Positions 20,613 to 31,110 are shown, counted from the stretch's first letter. The stretch: 64,000 bases of DNA from Meghimatium bilineatum (GCA_034231615.1 CM067309.1:30922798-30986797), one strand, 5' to 3'. The notes: generated by a model from the sequence alone, not told the origin. Translations and numbers: made by a program.

Positions 20613-21283
20613 GGTGTTAGTAGTTCGTCCATCACAAGTGATGAGGACCATTTGTTACATCCACTTTTGAAAATTCAATTTTAGTTATGTCCTTGATTAT
20701 GAGTTCGTAGATGGCTAATGAGCCCTATTCGAGCTGTAAATGTCCTTGGACAGTTTGGACATGGAATGACGACTGTAGACGGATCTTGGTCTATCCGTGA
20801 CTTTCTAGCTGCTCTCCGCTGTTGAGCTGCTGCATTTCTTTTCTTTTCACAAGATGATGCGCTCTTTTTTATTTTAGAATGCCATGTAGATCTATTGTGT
20901 GCAAGTTCTTCCCATGTATCATGGTCTATTTCAAAGGCTTTCAGTGAGTTCTTTAACGAGTCCTTGTAGCGCTTCCTTTGGCCACCTTGAGATCGTATAC
21001 CCTTCTCTAGCTCACCATAGAGAAGTATCTTTGGCAGACGATGGTCTGTCATACGAACCAAATGACCTGCCCAACGAATATGTGTCTGCATCAGGATCGT
21101 GTCAATGCTTGGGATGCCAGCTCTATCAAGGACAGTGGTATCTGGAACCTTGTCTTGCCATCTGATGTTCATAACTTTTCTGAGACAATTTGTATAAAAA
21201 TGATTTGAGTTTTTTCACATGACGTCTATACACAGTCCATGTTTCACTAGCGTATAGCAGCACTGGAAGTACCACTGCTCGAA
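20613..21283 (-). mobile_element. LINE fragment with C-terminal C2H2 zinc finger, inserted in a minisatellite
   Basis: On the reverse strand, 21280-21180 reads VLLYASETWTVYRRHVKKL. After a frameshift, 21172-20681 gives about 163 codons: IDTILMQTHIRWAGHLVRM, KRYKDSLKNSLKAF, and ending with CPNCPRTFTARIGLISHLRT, a classical C2H2 finger. This C-terminal arrangement is known from a group of animal LINE polymerases. A 3' untranslated part with GTGATGGACGAACTACTA follows. The fragment is 5' truncated in the thumb. GAAGCACAAGGT occurs at both junctions and would serve as the target-site duplication, although the surrounding array also contains this sequence. Confidence 0.85.
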
Positions 21284-21412
21284 GCACAAGGTAGCACACA
21301 ACAGATGCACAAGATAGCACACAACAGAAGCACAGGATAGCACACAACAGAAGCACAGGATAGCACACAACAGAAGCACAGGATAGCACACAACAGAAGC
21401 ACAGGATAGTGG
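21281..21412. repeat. 23-bp minisatellite, right part
   Basis: About six units of GGATAGCACACAACAGAAGC followed by ACA. Continuation of the array at 20525-20612, beyond the inserted LINE. Confidence 0.92.
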
Positions 21413-21535
21413 GTTCCAGTTCAACTGCATATAACTGAACACATGGACCATTCATAAATAATGACAAAATGCTAAATTCATTGGTGCCTAGAAAATCGGA
21501 ACTAAACAATCATGGAATTGATTACAACGTCTTGC

Positions 21536-21930
21536 AAATGATAGGCAATCAACACCAACACAGGTATACAATAGGCAATCAACACCAACACAGGTATACA
21601 ATAGGCAATCAACACCAACACAGGTATACAATAGGCAATCAACACCAACACAGGTATACAATAGGCAATCAACACCAACACAGGTATACAACTAAAAACA
21701 ACACAGAAAATCATAGATATTTAAGAAACAACATTGTTAGTTATTGATATACAACTAATAATACCAAGGTAAGTTACAGATACACATCTAACACCTACAC
21801 AGAAAGTCATAGATGTACAACTAACAACATTATAGAAAGTCATAGATGTACAACTAACAACAACACACTAAGTCATAGATGTACAACTAACAACAACACA
21901 CTAAGTCATAGATATACTTTGTACTATATG
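21536..21930. repeat. 30-bp minisatellite followed by degenerate units
   Basis: Five near-perfect 30-bp units (CAATAGGCAATCAACACCAA then CACAGGTATA) at 21540-21692 are followed by looser units to about 21917 sharing GTCATAGATGTACAACTAAC. The 30-bp period creates open frames on both strands, which are artefacts. Confidence 0.92.
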
Positions 21931-22460
21931 TTCTCCACACCGTCTTGTCTCATAATGTGGCCAAAAATTGAAGGTTGTATTTTTCTTATATTGTTGATTA
22001 AACTCTGTCTCGCATTTGACTCTTTAAACACCTCCACATTAGTTTTCCTTGCAGTCCATGGTATTCTCAGCATTCTTCTGTAGAACCACATCTCTACTGC
22101 CTCTAATTTCGCATCGTTTGTTCATTGTCCCAGATTCACACCCATTTATTAGTATAGTAGTTATATATTACTACAGAACTCTCTTTCTCACCTCTAATGA
22201 CAAGGTCATATTACACAGTATATTTTTCATTTTTCTGAATGTTGTTTTTTCCTGCCTTATTCTACATCTTATTTCTGTTGAACTTCTTCCATCTGCTGTA
22301 ATCATTGTGCCTAAATACTTGAATTGTTTGGACTTGTTTTGATACTATATCATTAATTTTTATCTTGCAAGCTGTGGTATTTTATTTCTTTGAAATAACC
22401 ATTACTTCTGTTTTCTTGATATTTAGGAAGAGGCCTTTCTCTTTACATTTTGTATGTATA
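21925..22460 (-). mobile_element. Degraded LINE fragment
   Basis: The reverse strand begins near 22460 with CKEKGLFLNIKKTEVMVISK, the conserved segment after polymerase motif C. It continues through pieces such as VEMWFYRRMLRIPW (about 22110-22070) and the FGHIMRQ segment (about 21960), with several frameshifts and stops. It is the same LINE type as the fragment at 17534-18330, and both lie on the minus strand. Confidence 0.75.
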
Positions 22461-22471
22461 ATCATTAACTT

Positions 22472-22738
22472 CAGAGCTCTCTGAGTTTGTATGTTTGCTG
22501 TTCTCTGAGTTTGTATGTTTGGTGTTCTCTGAGTTTGTATGTTTGGTGTTCTCTGAGTTTGTATGTTTGTTGTTCTCTGAGTTTGTATGTTTGGTGTTCT
22601 CTGAGTTTGTATGTCTGGTGTTCTCTGAGTTTGTATGTTTGGTGTTCTCTGAGTTTGTATGTTTGTTGTTCTCTGAGTTTGTATGTTTGGTGTTCTCTGA
22701 TTTTGTATGTTTGGTGTTCTCTAAATTGTATGTTGGTG
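22472..22738. repeat. 24-bp minisatellite
   Basis: Eleven units of TTCTCTGAGTTTGTATGTTT followed by GGTG or GTTG. Because 24 is a multiple of three, frames of FSEFVCLV and SLSLYVWC type stay open, but neither is a gene. The array lies between two LINE fragments in intron 2. Confidence 0.96.
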
Positions 22739-23190
22739 GTTCAGTTTTCCAATGTTATCCCCTTTATTGCAACACAAAATGCTACCAATGTCAACAAAAA
22801 AACATGTTATCCAAAGTATCTTCATTCCAACCCTGTGCTACCAATGTCAAACATGGTCCTTAACAACAAAACATAAGATACAGCTGGTTACAACAGAGAT
22901 GAAATGTTGCAATTCTACAATACATACAAAACCAACAGATACAATGGTTTGGTCATATGGAAAGAATGCCGTGTGATTCATTAGTTTATGAAGTATATAT
23001 GAAGAGAGGAGAAGCAGAAAGAAGAGCCAAGTGTAGACCTAGAGTACACTGGATCGACAACATCAAAGAGACATTACAAGAACATCAAATAATATTATCT
23101 GAAGCTGCCAGAAAAGTTAGAACAAGAACATTGTATCTCCCTCAACACCCGTAAAGTGTAAAAGAGGAAGAAAAGAAGAAGTGTTCCATA
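22739..23190 (+). mobile_element. LINE fragment (CQTWTL type) with internal deletion
   Basis: About 22795-22905 reads SIFIPTLCYQCQTWSLTT and VTTEMKC. The sequence then jumps to QQIQWFGHMERMPCDS and RGEAERRAKCRPRVHW, and ends RTRTLYLPQHP, stop, and a GAGGAAGAAAAGAAGAAG tail (about 23161-23180). Compared with the copy at 18961-19650, the RRMIGVSLRDKIRNE part is deleted and the frame changes near 22910 and 22960. Confidence 0.78.
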
Positions 23191-23248
23191 GTACTTGTGC
23201 TTGGTGAATGGATATTATTTCTCATTAACAATTATGTTTTAACTGCAG

Positions 23249-23421
23249 GTTGTCGGACGAGAGTTATTATTGCAACTTACCGAGTACTTGTTGCTAGGAT
23301 ATGGCAAGAATGAAAGTCTGACAAGATTCATGAACAGAACACAGATACACATTATGCCTACTATGAACCCAGATGGTTTTGCTTTGTCGACTGAAGGCTC
23401 CTGTGATGATATTGTAGGAAG
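23249..23421 (+). CDS. Carboxypeptidase M/D-like, coding exon 3 (NPDGF)
   Basis: The exon follows TTTTAACTGCAG and reads VVGRELLLQLTEYLL, then RTQIHIMPTMNPDGF (residues 126-140), a diagnostic stretch of the N/E subfamily, and SCDDIVG. Most relatives have STRIHIMP, whereas here the third residue of that stretch is Gln. The exon ends in phase 2 with GGAAG at 23421. The donor is GCAAGT, not GT: AG|GCAAGT is the usual consensus of the rare GC-AG introns. Joining to exon 4 gives [15 protein letters not shown], as expected. The only nearby GT (GTAGGA, 23414) would put exon 4 out of frame. Confidence 0.88.
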
Positions 23422-23539
23422 GCAAGTCATGTCTTTGTGTGTGAGCTTCTTTTTTTGACTAATATCTGATGGTATAATATATGGTTCAGTGAATCAACAT
23501 AGCCAGGACATGATTGTCCCTGTTTGGTAGCATGGATGG

Positions 23540-23850
23540 TAAATAATCTGATCATGTAGTAATAATCTGATCATGAAGTCATAATCTGATCGTGAAGTAA
23601 TAATCTTAATAATCTAATCGTGAAGTAATAATCTTAATAAACTGATCGTGAAGTAATAATCTCATCATGAGGTCATAATCTCATCATGAAGTCATAATCT
23701 CATCATGAAGTCATAATCTCATAATGAAGTCATAATCTCATCACGAAGTAATAATCTGATCGTAAAGTAATAATCTGATCGTGAAGTAATAATCTGATCG
23801 TGAAGTAATAATCTGATCGTGAAGTAATAATATAATGATTGAGTAATAAT
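23540..23850. repeat. 19-bp minisatellite
   Basis: About sixteen units of GAAGTAATAATCTGATCGT, with variants GAAGTCATAATCTCATCAT in the middle. It starts about 120 bp after the GC donor of intron 3. Confidence 0.93.
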
Positions 23851-23883
23851 CGGAGCTTATCTTTTTTCAGTAAGCATAGATTG

Positions 23884-24305
23884 TGTGATATGTGGCTGTC
23901 AGCTGCTGAAACAATCATGTGTGATATGTGGCTGTCAGCTGCTGAAACAATCATGTGTGATATATTGTTGTCAGCTGCTGAAACAATCATGTGATATGTG
24001 GCTGTCAGCTGGTGAAACAATCATGTGATATGTGGCTGTCAGCTGCTGAAACAATCATGTGTGATATATTGTTGTCAGCTGCTGAAACAATCATGTGATA
24101 TGTGGCTGTCAGCTGCTGAAACAATCATGTGTGATATGTGGCTGTCAGCTGCTGAAACAATCATGTGTGATATGTTGCTGTCAGCTGTTGAAACAATCAT
24201 GTGATATGTGGCTGTCAGCTGCTAAAACAATCATGTGATATGTGGCTGTCAGCTGCTGAAACAATCATGTGTGATATGTGGGTGTCAGTTGCTGAAACAA
24301 TCATT
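23884..24305. repeat. 36-bp minisatellite
   Basis: About twelve units of GATATGTGGCTGTCAGCTGC followed by TGAAACAATCATGTGT, with recurrent loss of the terminal GT and a TATTGTTGTC variant in two copies. The TATTGTTG variant appears twice at a fixed spacing, which suggests a multi-unit duplication. Confidence 0.95.
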
Positions 24306-24847
24306 GACCAACGTTTCTGTCTCCATATTAAAGGTATAAACTAGGAGCAGATAAAGACTTCTGCTTGAGAACTTCATCCACATAACAATTCACATGATTT
24401 TAGCATAGCTAATGCCATAAATACATACAAAGAAAGTATTAACATGTCAACTAGTTTCCAGAACTTTAAAGTTCATTATTTCTGATCATATTGATTGGTT
24501 ATTGACCAATCAAGACCTAATGTCCCCTAGGATACACATCCTTGAGTGCAAAGGACATGGGCAAGAAAAAAGATGTTTCTTTGACTCTTGGATATGTTCT
24601 AAGAAGCATTTCATGTGATTCCCATCTTTCATAGTCCTTCATAGTCTCTCTTTGCCAGGTGTTTGTATATCCTCTGTGTTTTATTTTTCCCCTTTGTGCT
24701 CCATGTTATTTATCTTCTAGCTATACCGTTTCTAAGTATTCTTAGCATGTGCCCAATCTATCTACATTTTCTCTCATGAACCAACAATATCCACCAGATC
24801 TCAACTTTTTCATCATCATATCCATTTATGTTTTATCTTTACCTGCC
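24306..24847. other. Unannotated intron 3 sequence
   Basis: No recognised domain. Pieces at about 24640-24840 (CCATGTTATTTATCTTCTAG, CTCAACTTTTTCATCATC) have the look of antisense LINE sequence, but I cannot confirm it. Confidence 0.35.
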
Positions 24848-25395
24848 AACTAATGTTTAGTATTCTTATCTTGTCCTGCCACCTAATGTTTAGTATTCTT
24901 GTCTTGTCCTGCCACCTAATGTTTAGTATTCTTATCTTGTCCTGCCACCTAATGTTTAGTATTCTTGTCTTGCCCTGCCACCTAATGTTTAGTATTCTTA
25001 TCTTGTCCTGCCACCTAATGTTTAGTATTCTTGTCTTGCCCTGCCACCTAATGTTTAGTATTTTTATCTTGTCCTGTCACCTCATGTTTAGTATTATTAT
25101 CTTGTCCTGTCACCCCATGTTTAGTATTATTATCTTGCCCTCCTGCCTAATGTTTAGTATTCTTGTCTTGCCCTGCCACCTAATGTTTAGTATTCTTATC
25201 TTGTCCTGCCACCTAATGTTTAGTATTCTTGTCTTGCCCTGCCACCTAATGTTTAGTATTCTTATCTTGTCCTGCCACCTAATGTTTAGTATTCTTATCT
25301 TGTCCTGCCACCTAATGTTTAGTATTATTATCTTGTCCTTTCACCCCATGTTTAGTATTATTATCTTGCCCTCCTGCCTAATGTTTAGTATTCTT
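24848..25395. repeat. 33-bp minisatellite
   Basis: About sixteen units of CCTAATGTTTAGTATTCTTA followed by TCTTGTCCTGCCA. Units with TTGTC..CCC and TTATC..TCC alternate through much of the array, and a four-unit block with TATTATTATC occurs twice, near 25088-25150 and 25320-25385. The 254-codon open frame across it exists only because 33 is divisible by three. Confidence 0.96.
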
Positions 25396-25784
25396 CACAA
25401 GCAATTATTCATGAATGTTTATAGGTTATGTTATTGTGTTATTATAATTTTTGAAGTTATTTATTATAAATATGCAATATTGCACTCCAAACATTCCTTT
25501 CTATTCTTAGTCTTTCACTGCATACACATCTATACTTTCTGCTGGTGTCATGACTATCTAGTTAAACATATTCCTCGTGCTGTTTCACGGGTGGTTGCCA
25601 ATATTACTTCTGCCTAGGACTACTTAATATTGAATATTCCCAATCGTAGCACAGATATGCATGAGTTGCAGTCTTACATCCTGCATCTGCAGACTAAGCT
25701 ACTGTCATTTAGATTATCATTTCAAAGTCGTAATGGAAAGACTTTATTGTTCTCGTGTTATTCCGTCCTTTTCAATGAACCATC
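25396..25784. other. Unannotated intron 3 sequence
   Basis: No gene or repeat recognised. Confidence 0.4.
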
Positions 25785-26112
25785 ACACCACCTGTCAAGT
25801 GTAGCACTCCTAGCACCTGACAAGTGTACCACTCATAGTGCCTGCCTAGTGTACCACTCCTAGCGCCTGCCTAGTCTACCACTCCTAGCGCCTGCCAAGT
25901 GTACCATTCCTAGCACCTGCCAAGTGTACCATTCCTATCGCATGCCAAGTGTACCACTCCTAGCATCTGCCTAGTGTACCACTCCTAGTGCATGCCTAGT
26001 GTACCACTGCTAGCGCCTGCCAAGTGTACCACTCTTAGCATCTGTCAAGTGTACCACTCCTAGCTTATGTCAAGTCTACCACACTAGTGCCTGCCAAGTC
26101 TACCACTTATAG
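25785..26112. repeat. 25-bp minisatellite
   Basis: About thirteen units of GCCTGCCAAGTGTACCACTC followed by CTAGC, with point variation in most copies. It ends about 180 bp before exon 4. Confidence 0.93.
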
Positions 26113-26293
26113 CATATAACTCTAGAGTTACAAGAAATTATCCACAGGGATATCCAAACAAATTCATTTAGTAAAAGAAAATTCAAACATACAACATCTT
26201 GAGTTCAAGGCAGATGACTAACCACTATCTCAGGGATGTCCCTGGAGATTATCATTTCATTTCAATAGTAATAATTTTACTTTTTATTTTCAG

Positions 26294-26478
26294 AGACAAT
26301 GCTTTAGGCTATGATTTGAATCGCAACTTTCCAGATGCCTTCAGAAAAAATCTTCACCCAGAGCAGAAAGAAACTAAACTAATTAAGGATTGGGCTCATT
26401 CCACTAATTTTGTGTTATCTGCAAATTTACATGGTGGGGCCTTAGTTATCAACTATCCATTTGATTCCAATCCTGAAG
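26294..26478 (+). CDS. Carboxypeptidase M/D-like, coding exon 4 (substrate-binding and third zinc ligand)
   Basis: The exon follows TTTTTATTTTCAG. Its first base completes the Arg codon split by intron 3 (residue 154). In family alignments that arginine corresponds to Arg127 of carboxypeptidase A. The exon then reads [16 protein letters not shown]: Asn163 and Arg164 correspond to the substrate-carboxylate-binding Asn144 and Arg145. [16 protein letters not shown] follows, with the third zinc ligand His (His196 equivalent) at 26430-26432. The spacing between DLNRNFPD and LHGG is short, as in carboxypeptidase M and unlike carboxypeptidase E. The exon ends in phase 1 before GTAATC. Reading on past this donor gives an unrelated frame that stops at 26552. 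Confidence 0.9.
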
Positions 26479-26559
26479 GTAATCACATGTTTTCTTGTTC
26501 TTTTCCATCCCCAGAAATTATGTACATTAGAGCTCTTGAGTATTTTTGTTAAATTGGGG

Positions 26560-26765
26560 GAAGTGTAGTGTCTCCATACTGACAAGAATAGCCAAAACCT
26601 GCTGAAGACGGATATGTCGGACCACTGGCTCATATAAAACAGTGGCACAACGCATTTCTATTCTCTGGACTACATCTAGCTGGAAATCTAGTGGGATCTT
26701 TGTGCCGCTACAAAGAGACCCAGTGGGAGTTTGAGAATGAACGCTGAAGTAGAAGAAGAATAGTT
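26560..26765 (+). repeat. Dispersed GAA-tail element, copy D
   Basis: Contains GACGGATATGTCGGACCACTG, then GCACAACGCATTTCTATTCTC, CTGGACTACATCTAGCTGG, and GAGTTTGAGAATGAACGCTG ending in GAAGTAGAAGAAGAA. It is the reverse complement of copy B at 7722-7905 over its whole length, and is the copy with the clearest 3' tail. Confidence 0.72.
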
Positions 26766-26869
26766 GGAAGATTAAAAATCTCAGTGGTTTGCAATTATTT
26801 TGTGAAGAAGCCCACTACTTGGAGGGGGAGGAAGCAAACATAGAATATAGTTGTAGTATGAAATCCTGT

Positions 26870-26972
26870 CAGATTTCCACAAGAGGAAAGATTTCATTAT
26901 ATAGAATCTAGTTGCCCATTTGTTGCTTCCACAAGAGGAAAGATTTCATTATATAGAATCCAGTAGCCCATG
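26870..26972. repeat. 54-bp tandem duplication
   Basis: TTCCACAAGAGGAAAGATTT and its continuation to GCCCAT.TG occur twice in tandem, nearly identical. A young local duplication in intron 4. Confidence 0.85.
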
Positions 26973-26974
26973 TG

Positions 26975-27250
26975 CCGTCTGGGCCCAAAAGGGGAGTAAA
27001 GAATAGTGGCACTGTTAACTGCCATGCACATTGTACGCGGCAACTAAGGAGGTGTTTGGGATGGTGTTGGCTGTTTCAGAGTGACCCAGAAACCATACAG
27101 AAGTCGGATGTTGACGCAGGTGCACATATCACAGCCAAGCTGTAAATTGTGATGCAATGCATTCCATTCTTCCTACTACATCATGCTAATGTGCAGGAGT
27201 TTGAGAAAGAGTCCAAAGCAGAAGTCTGCAGTGAGTTGCAGCTGCATTGT
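26975..27250 (+). repeat. Dispersed GAA-tail element, copy E
   Basis: The reverse complement carries the ordered blocks ACTTCTGC, CTTTCTCAAACTCC, GCACATTAGCATGATGTAG, GAATGGAATGCATTG, TTTACAGCTTG and CACCTCCTTAGTTGCCGCG, and then GTGCATGGCAGTTAAC. It matches copies C and F. It lies head-to-head with copy F about 35 bp away. Confidence 0.6.
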
Positions 27251-27282
27251 GGTTAGTCTGTTTGGTGACACTGATGAGACTT

Positions 27283-27500
27283 GTCTTCTTCTATGTTCAG
27301 TCTCAAAATCTGCAGATTAGCAGCATGTAGACTGGGGAACGGAATCTGTTGTGTCATCGTTTACAGCTTGTCTGCAATTATCTGTGCCTTTCGGCCTGAT
27401 ATATGTTGACTTTGGTCTAATCAATCACCCTAAACCTTTTAGTCACCTCTTATGGCATGTATTGCAATTCACATTGTTATTTTTTGCTCCCTTGTAGGGC
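27283..27500 (-). repeat. Dispersed GAA-tail element, copy F
   Basis: The + strand opens TCTTCTTCTATGTTCAGTCTC, then CTGCAGATTAGCAGCATGTAG, GGAATCTGTTGTGTCATCG, TTTACAGCTTGTCTGCAATTATCTG in consecutive blocks, CCTTTCGGCC, and TTTTAGTCACCTCTTATGGC, ending with TTTTTTGCTCCC. It has the same block order as copies A and C and inverted relative to E. Confidence 0.62.
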
Positions 27501-27604
27501 ATGGAAACACATGGATGTTCTTGTGTGTTCTTGATTAGGAAAGAACATCATTGCGCAAGGGGTATTCCCATAAATACTGTTTGTCATTCAGCCATCTAAA
27601 AGTA

Positions 27605-27990
27605 TATAAGCTCAGCGTCCCAATCAGTTGTTAGTTGTGGGTTCTTTGGGTCTTTCCAGTGAGGACACACTTTCTCCCATGGTCACTTCCATTTCTATCA
27701 TTCTTTGAGCATCTCCTTCAGAATCCTCTTCATCATTTTTGTAGTATATCCTTGACTGCTCTAATTAATTCAACCTGTCTATTCTCATCACTTTGCCATC
27801 CACTAGAACTTTACCTGTCAGTGTGTCAGCTCTTTCGTTGTTCCTGACTCCCCCATGACCAGGAAAGTAGATCTATGTGATGTTTTGGGCTTTGTTGGAA
27901 TGAATGTCCCTCTTTTTTCTTATCATGCATGTTCCTATTTTTCGCAGCATGTAATTGGGGGTTCAGATAGAATCACTGTAGGTTTTGATA
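27605..27990 (-). mobile_element. Jockey-like LINE fragment: RNase H domain
   Basis: The reverse strand from about 27970 reads MLRKIGTCMIRKKRDIHSN, and then IYFPGHGGVRNNERADTLTG (about 27880-27825). This carries the PGHxGVxxNERAD signature of the RNase H domain found at the C terminus of jockey-type LINE polymerases. It continues VDGKVMRIDRL and ends near 27610 with ERPKEPTTN. One stop codon lies just before IYFPGH and another after RLN. It is a decayed fragment and may belong to the same element type as 18340-18960. Confidence 0.68.
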
Positions 27991-28087
27991 GTTATGTCAT
28001 TAGCCAACGTGAGAACCATTGTTACTCTACAACACTCTCATGCTCAATGTTGTGGTGGGTTAGGCAGCAGATGTTTCCACCACCATC

Positions 28088-28300
28088 TTATGTCACATCT
28101 TACAATACGGGTTCTTGGTCACATCTTACAATACGGGTCCTTGGTCGCATCTTACAATAACGGTCCTTGGTCACATCTTACAATACGGGTTCTTGGTCGC
28201 ATCTTACAATACGGGTCCTTGGTCGCATCTTACAATACGGGTCTTTGGTCGCTTCTTACAATACGGGTCCTTGGTCACATCTTACAATACGGGTTACATC
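28088..28300. repeat. 26-bp minisatellite
   Basis: Eight units of CATCTTACAATACGGGTCCT followed by TGGTCG or TGGTCA. Inside intron 4. Confidence 0.95.
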
Positions 28301-28757
28301 TTAAATATACGAATGGTTAAAATTTTGCTCCTCAGTCGGAACAAGACAGCCTTAAAAAAGATGCAAAATATGACTAACTAATGCTCACAAACTTGGTGTT
28401 TCAACTTTTTAATTATAGACACATTCTATGACTCAAAAAAAGTACATAGAAACACCATTAACTTATGCAGCAGACTTCACATTTACACACAAAATACACA
28501 TTTATACACCACAGGTTATTAAAACATCCAATGAAATCAGAAATAAATGGTGAAATCAGAAATAAAGGGTATGCACCGTCAGATCAGCAACCATTAGTAA
28601 TTGTAAAAATAGTACATTACCCTCGGTGTTAAGGATCCAATTGATTCCATATGTACAAATTTGTCACAACTATACTCATGTTTATTTAATGTTGTACAAT
28701 AATTAACTTTAGTACATGAAAAAATAACAATTTGTATTGATGCCATTTTGTCGTCAG
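28301..28757. other. Unannotated intron 4 sequence before exon 5
   Basis: AT-rich sequence without recognised elements, apart from a short direct repeat (AATGAAATCAGAAATAAA and GGTGAAATCAGAAATAAA) at about 28530-28568. The acceptor TTTTGTCGTCAG ends at 28757. Confidence 0.5.
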
Positions 28758-28916
28758 ATTTATCTCAACGTTATGCTGCTAGCCCAGATGATGATGTATT
28801 CCGACACTTGGCACTGACATACTCTCGCTCACATTCCAGCATGCACAAAGGTCATTCGTGTTATGAATACTTTAAAGATGGTATCACAAATGGAGCTGCC
28901 TGGTACCCAATTATTG
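28758..28916 (+). CDS. Carboxypeptidase M/D-like, coding exon 5
   Basis: The first two bases complete Asp (G|AT). The exon reads SPDDDVFRHLALTYSRSHSS, then MHKGHSCYEYFKDGITNG and AAWYPIIG. SPDDxxFxxLAxxYS and the DGITNGAxWY segment are diagnostic of the N/E carboxypeptidase subfamily and shape the active-site funnel. The cysteine in HSC corresponds to the one paired in carboxypeptidase M and D. The exon ends in phase 1 before GTTAGT at 28917. In relatives the next residues are GGMQDxNYxxxNCFE, which include the catalytic-site tyrosine. They are not in this exon and would be expected at the start of the next one. Confidence 0.9.
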
Positions 28917-29742
28917 GTTAGTCTGTATGTGTGTTACTGGTCTGTGAATACATGTTTCAACCATGCTCTCTGAACAAACACACACAGGTTTCAACTATAC
29001 TCTCTGAACACACACACACACACACACGTTTCAACTATGCTCTGAACACACACACACACGTTTCAACTATGCTATCTGAACACACACACACACACACACG
29101 TTTCAACTATGCCCTCTGAACACACACACACACGTTTCAACTATGCTCTCTGAACACACACACACACGTTTCAACTATGCTCTCTGAACACACATGTTTC
29201 AACTATGCTCTCTGAACACACACACACACGTTTCAACTATGCTCTCTGAACACACACACACACACACGTTTCAACTATGCTCTCTGAACACACACACACA
29301 CACACGTTTCAACTATGCTCTCTGAACACACACACACACACGTTTCAACTATGCTCTCTGAACACACACACACACACACGTTTCAACTATGCTCTCTGAA
29401 CACACACACACACGTTTCAACTATGCTCTCTGAACACACACACACACGTTTCAACTATGCTCTCTGAACACACACGTTTCAACTATGCTCTCTGAACACA
29501 CACACACACGTTTCAACTATGCTCTCTGAACACACACACACACACACGTTTCAACTATGCTCTCTGAACACACACACACACACACGTTTCAACTATGCTC
29601 TCTGAACACACACACACACACGTTTCAACTATGCTCTCTGAACACACACACACACACACGTTTCAACTATGCTCTCTGAACACACACACACACACGTTTC
29701 AACTATGCTCTCTGAACACACATGTTTCAATTATGCTCTCTG

Positions 29743-29779
<37 letters not shown>

Positions 29780-30059
29780 CAACTATGCTCTCTGAACACA
29801 CACACACACGTTTCAACTATGATCTCTGAACACACACACACACATGTTTCAACTATGCTTTCTGAACACACACACACACACGTTTCAACTATGCTCTCTG
29901 AACACACATGTTTCAATTATGCTCTCTGAACACACACACACACACACACACACACGTTTCAACTATGCTCTCTGAACACACACACACACGTTTCAACTAT
30001 GATCTCTGAACACACACACACACATGTTTCAACTATGCTTTCTGAACACACACACACAC

Positions 30060-31110
30060 ACGTTTCAACTATGCTCTCTGAACAAACACACACACACACA
30101 CACGTTTCAACTATGCTCTCTGAACAAACACACACACACACATGTTTCAACTATACTCTCTGAACAAACACACACACACACATGTTTCAACTATGCTCTC
30201 TGAACAAACACACACACACACATGTTTCAACTATGCTCTCTGAACAAACACACACACACACACGTTTCAACTATGCTCTCTGAACAAACACACACACACA
30301 CATGTTTCAACTATGCTCTCTGAACAAACACACACACACACATGTTTCACCTATGCTCTCTGAACAAACACACACACACATGTTTCAACTATACTCTCTG
30401 AACAAACAAACACACACACACGTTTCAACTATGCTCTCTGAACAAACACACACACACACATGTTTCAACTATACTCTCTGAACACACACACACACACACA
30501 CGTTTCAACTATGCTCTCTGAACAAACACACACACACACATGTTTCAACTATACTCTCTGAACACACACACACACACACACACGTTTCAACTATGATCTC
30601 TGAACACACACACACACACACACACGTTTCAACTATGATCTCTGAACACAAACACACACACACATGTTTCAACTATACTCTCTGAACACACACACACACA
30701 CACACACATGTTTCAACTACGTTCTCTGAACACACACACACACACACACATTTCAACTATGCTCTCTGAACAAACACACACATTACAACTATACTCTCTG
30801 AACACACACACACATTTCAACTATACTCTCTGAACACACACACACACACACACACGTTTCAACTATGTACTCTGAACACACACACACATTTCAACTATGC
30901 TCTCTGAACACACACACACACACACACGTTTCAACTATGTTCTCTGAACACACACACACACATTTCAACTATGCTCTCTGAACACACACACTCACACATT
31001 TCAACTATGTTCTCTGAACACACACACACACACACTCACACATTTCAAATATACTCTCTGAACACACACACACATGTTTTAACTATGTTCTCTGAAAACA
31101 CACACACACA
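30060..31110. repeat. Satellite block rich in GAACAAAC units (first copy)
   Basis: A run of units with GAACAAACACACAC replacing GAACACAC, including the private variants TTTCACCTATG (about 30346) and GAACAAACAAACAC (about 30399). The same ordered series, with the same private variants, occurs at about 58200-59160. Its second half is also found at about 35570-36060. Confidence 0.85.

Noticed and set aside
23884..24305. Protein-coding repeat on the reverse strand (HMIVSAADSH)
   Set aside because: It is a 36-bp minisatellite inside intron 3. The open frame is due to the period.
24853..25617. 254-codon open frame (FSILILSCHLM repeats)
   Set aside because: Lies over a 33-bp minisatellite. The frame is open only because the period is divisible by three.
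26479..26552. Continuation of exon 4 as an uninterrupted frame to a stop at 26552
   Set aside because: The sequence after the GTAATC donor loses all family similarity, while exon 5 joins in phase with the expected SPDDD segment.
27500..27604. Short hairpin GATGTTCTT ... AAGAACATC as a possible structured RNA
   Set aside because: A single 9-bp stem with no further support. Expected by chance in this much sequence.
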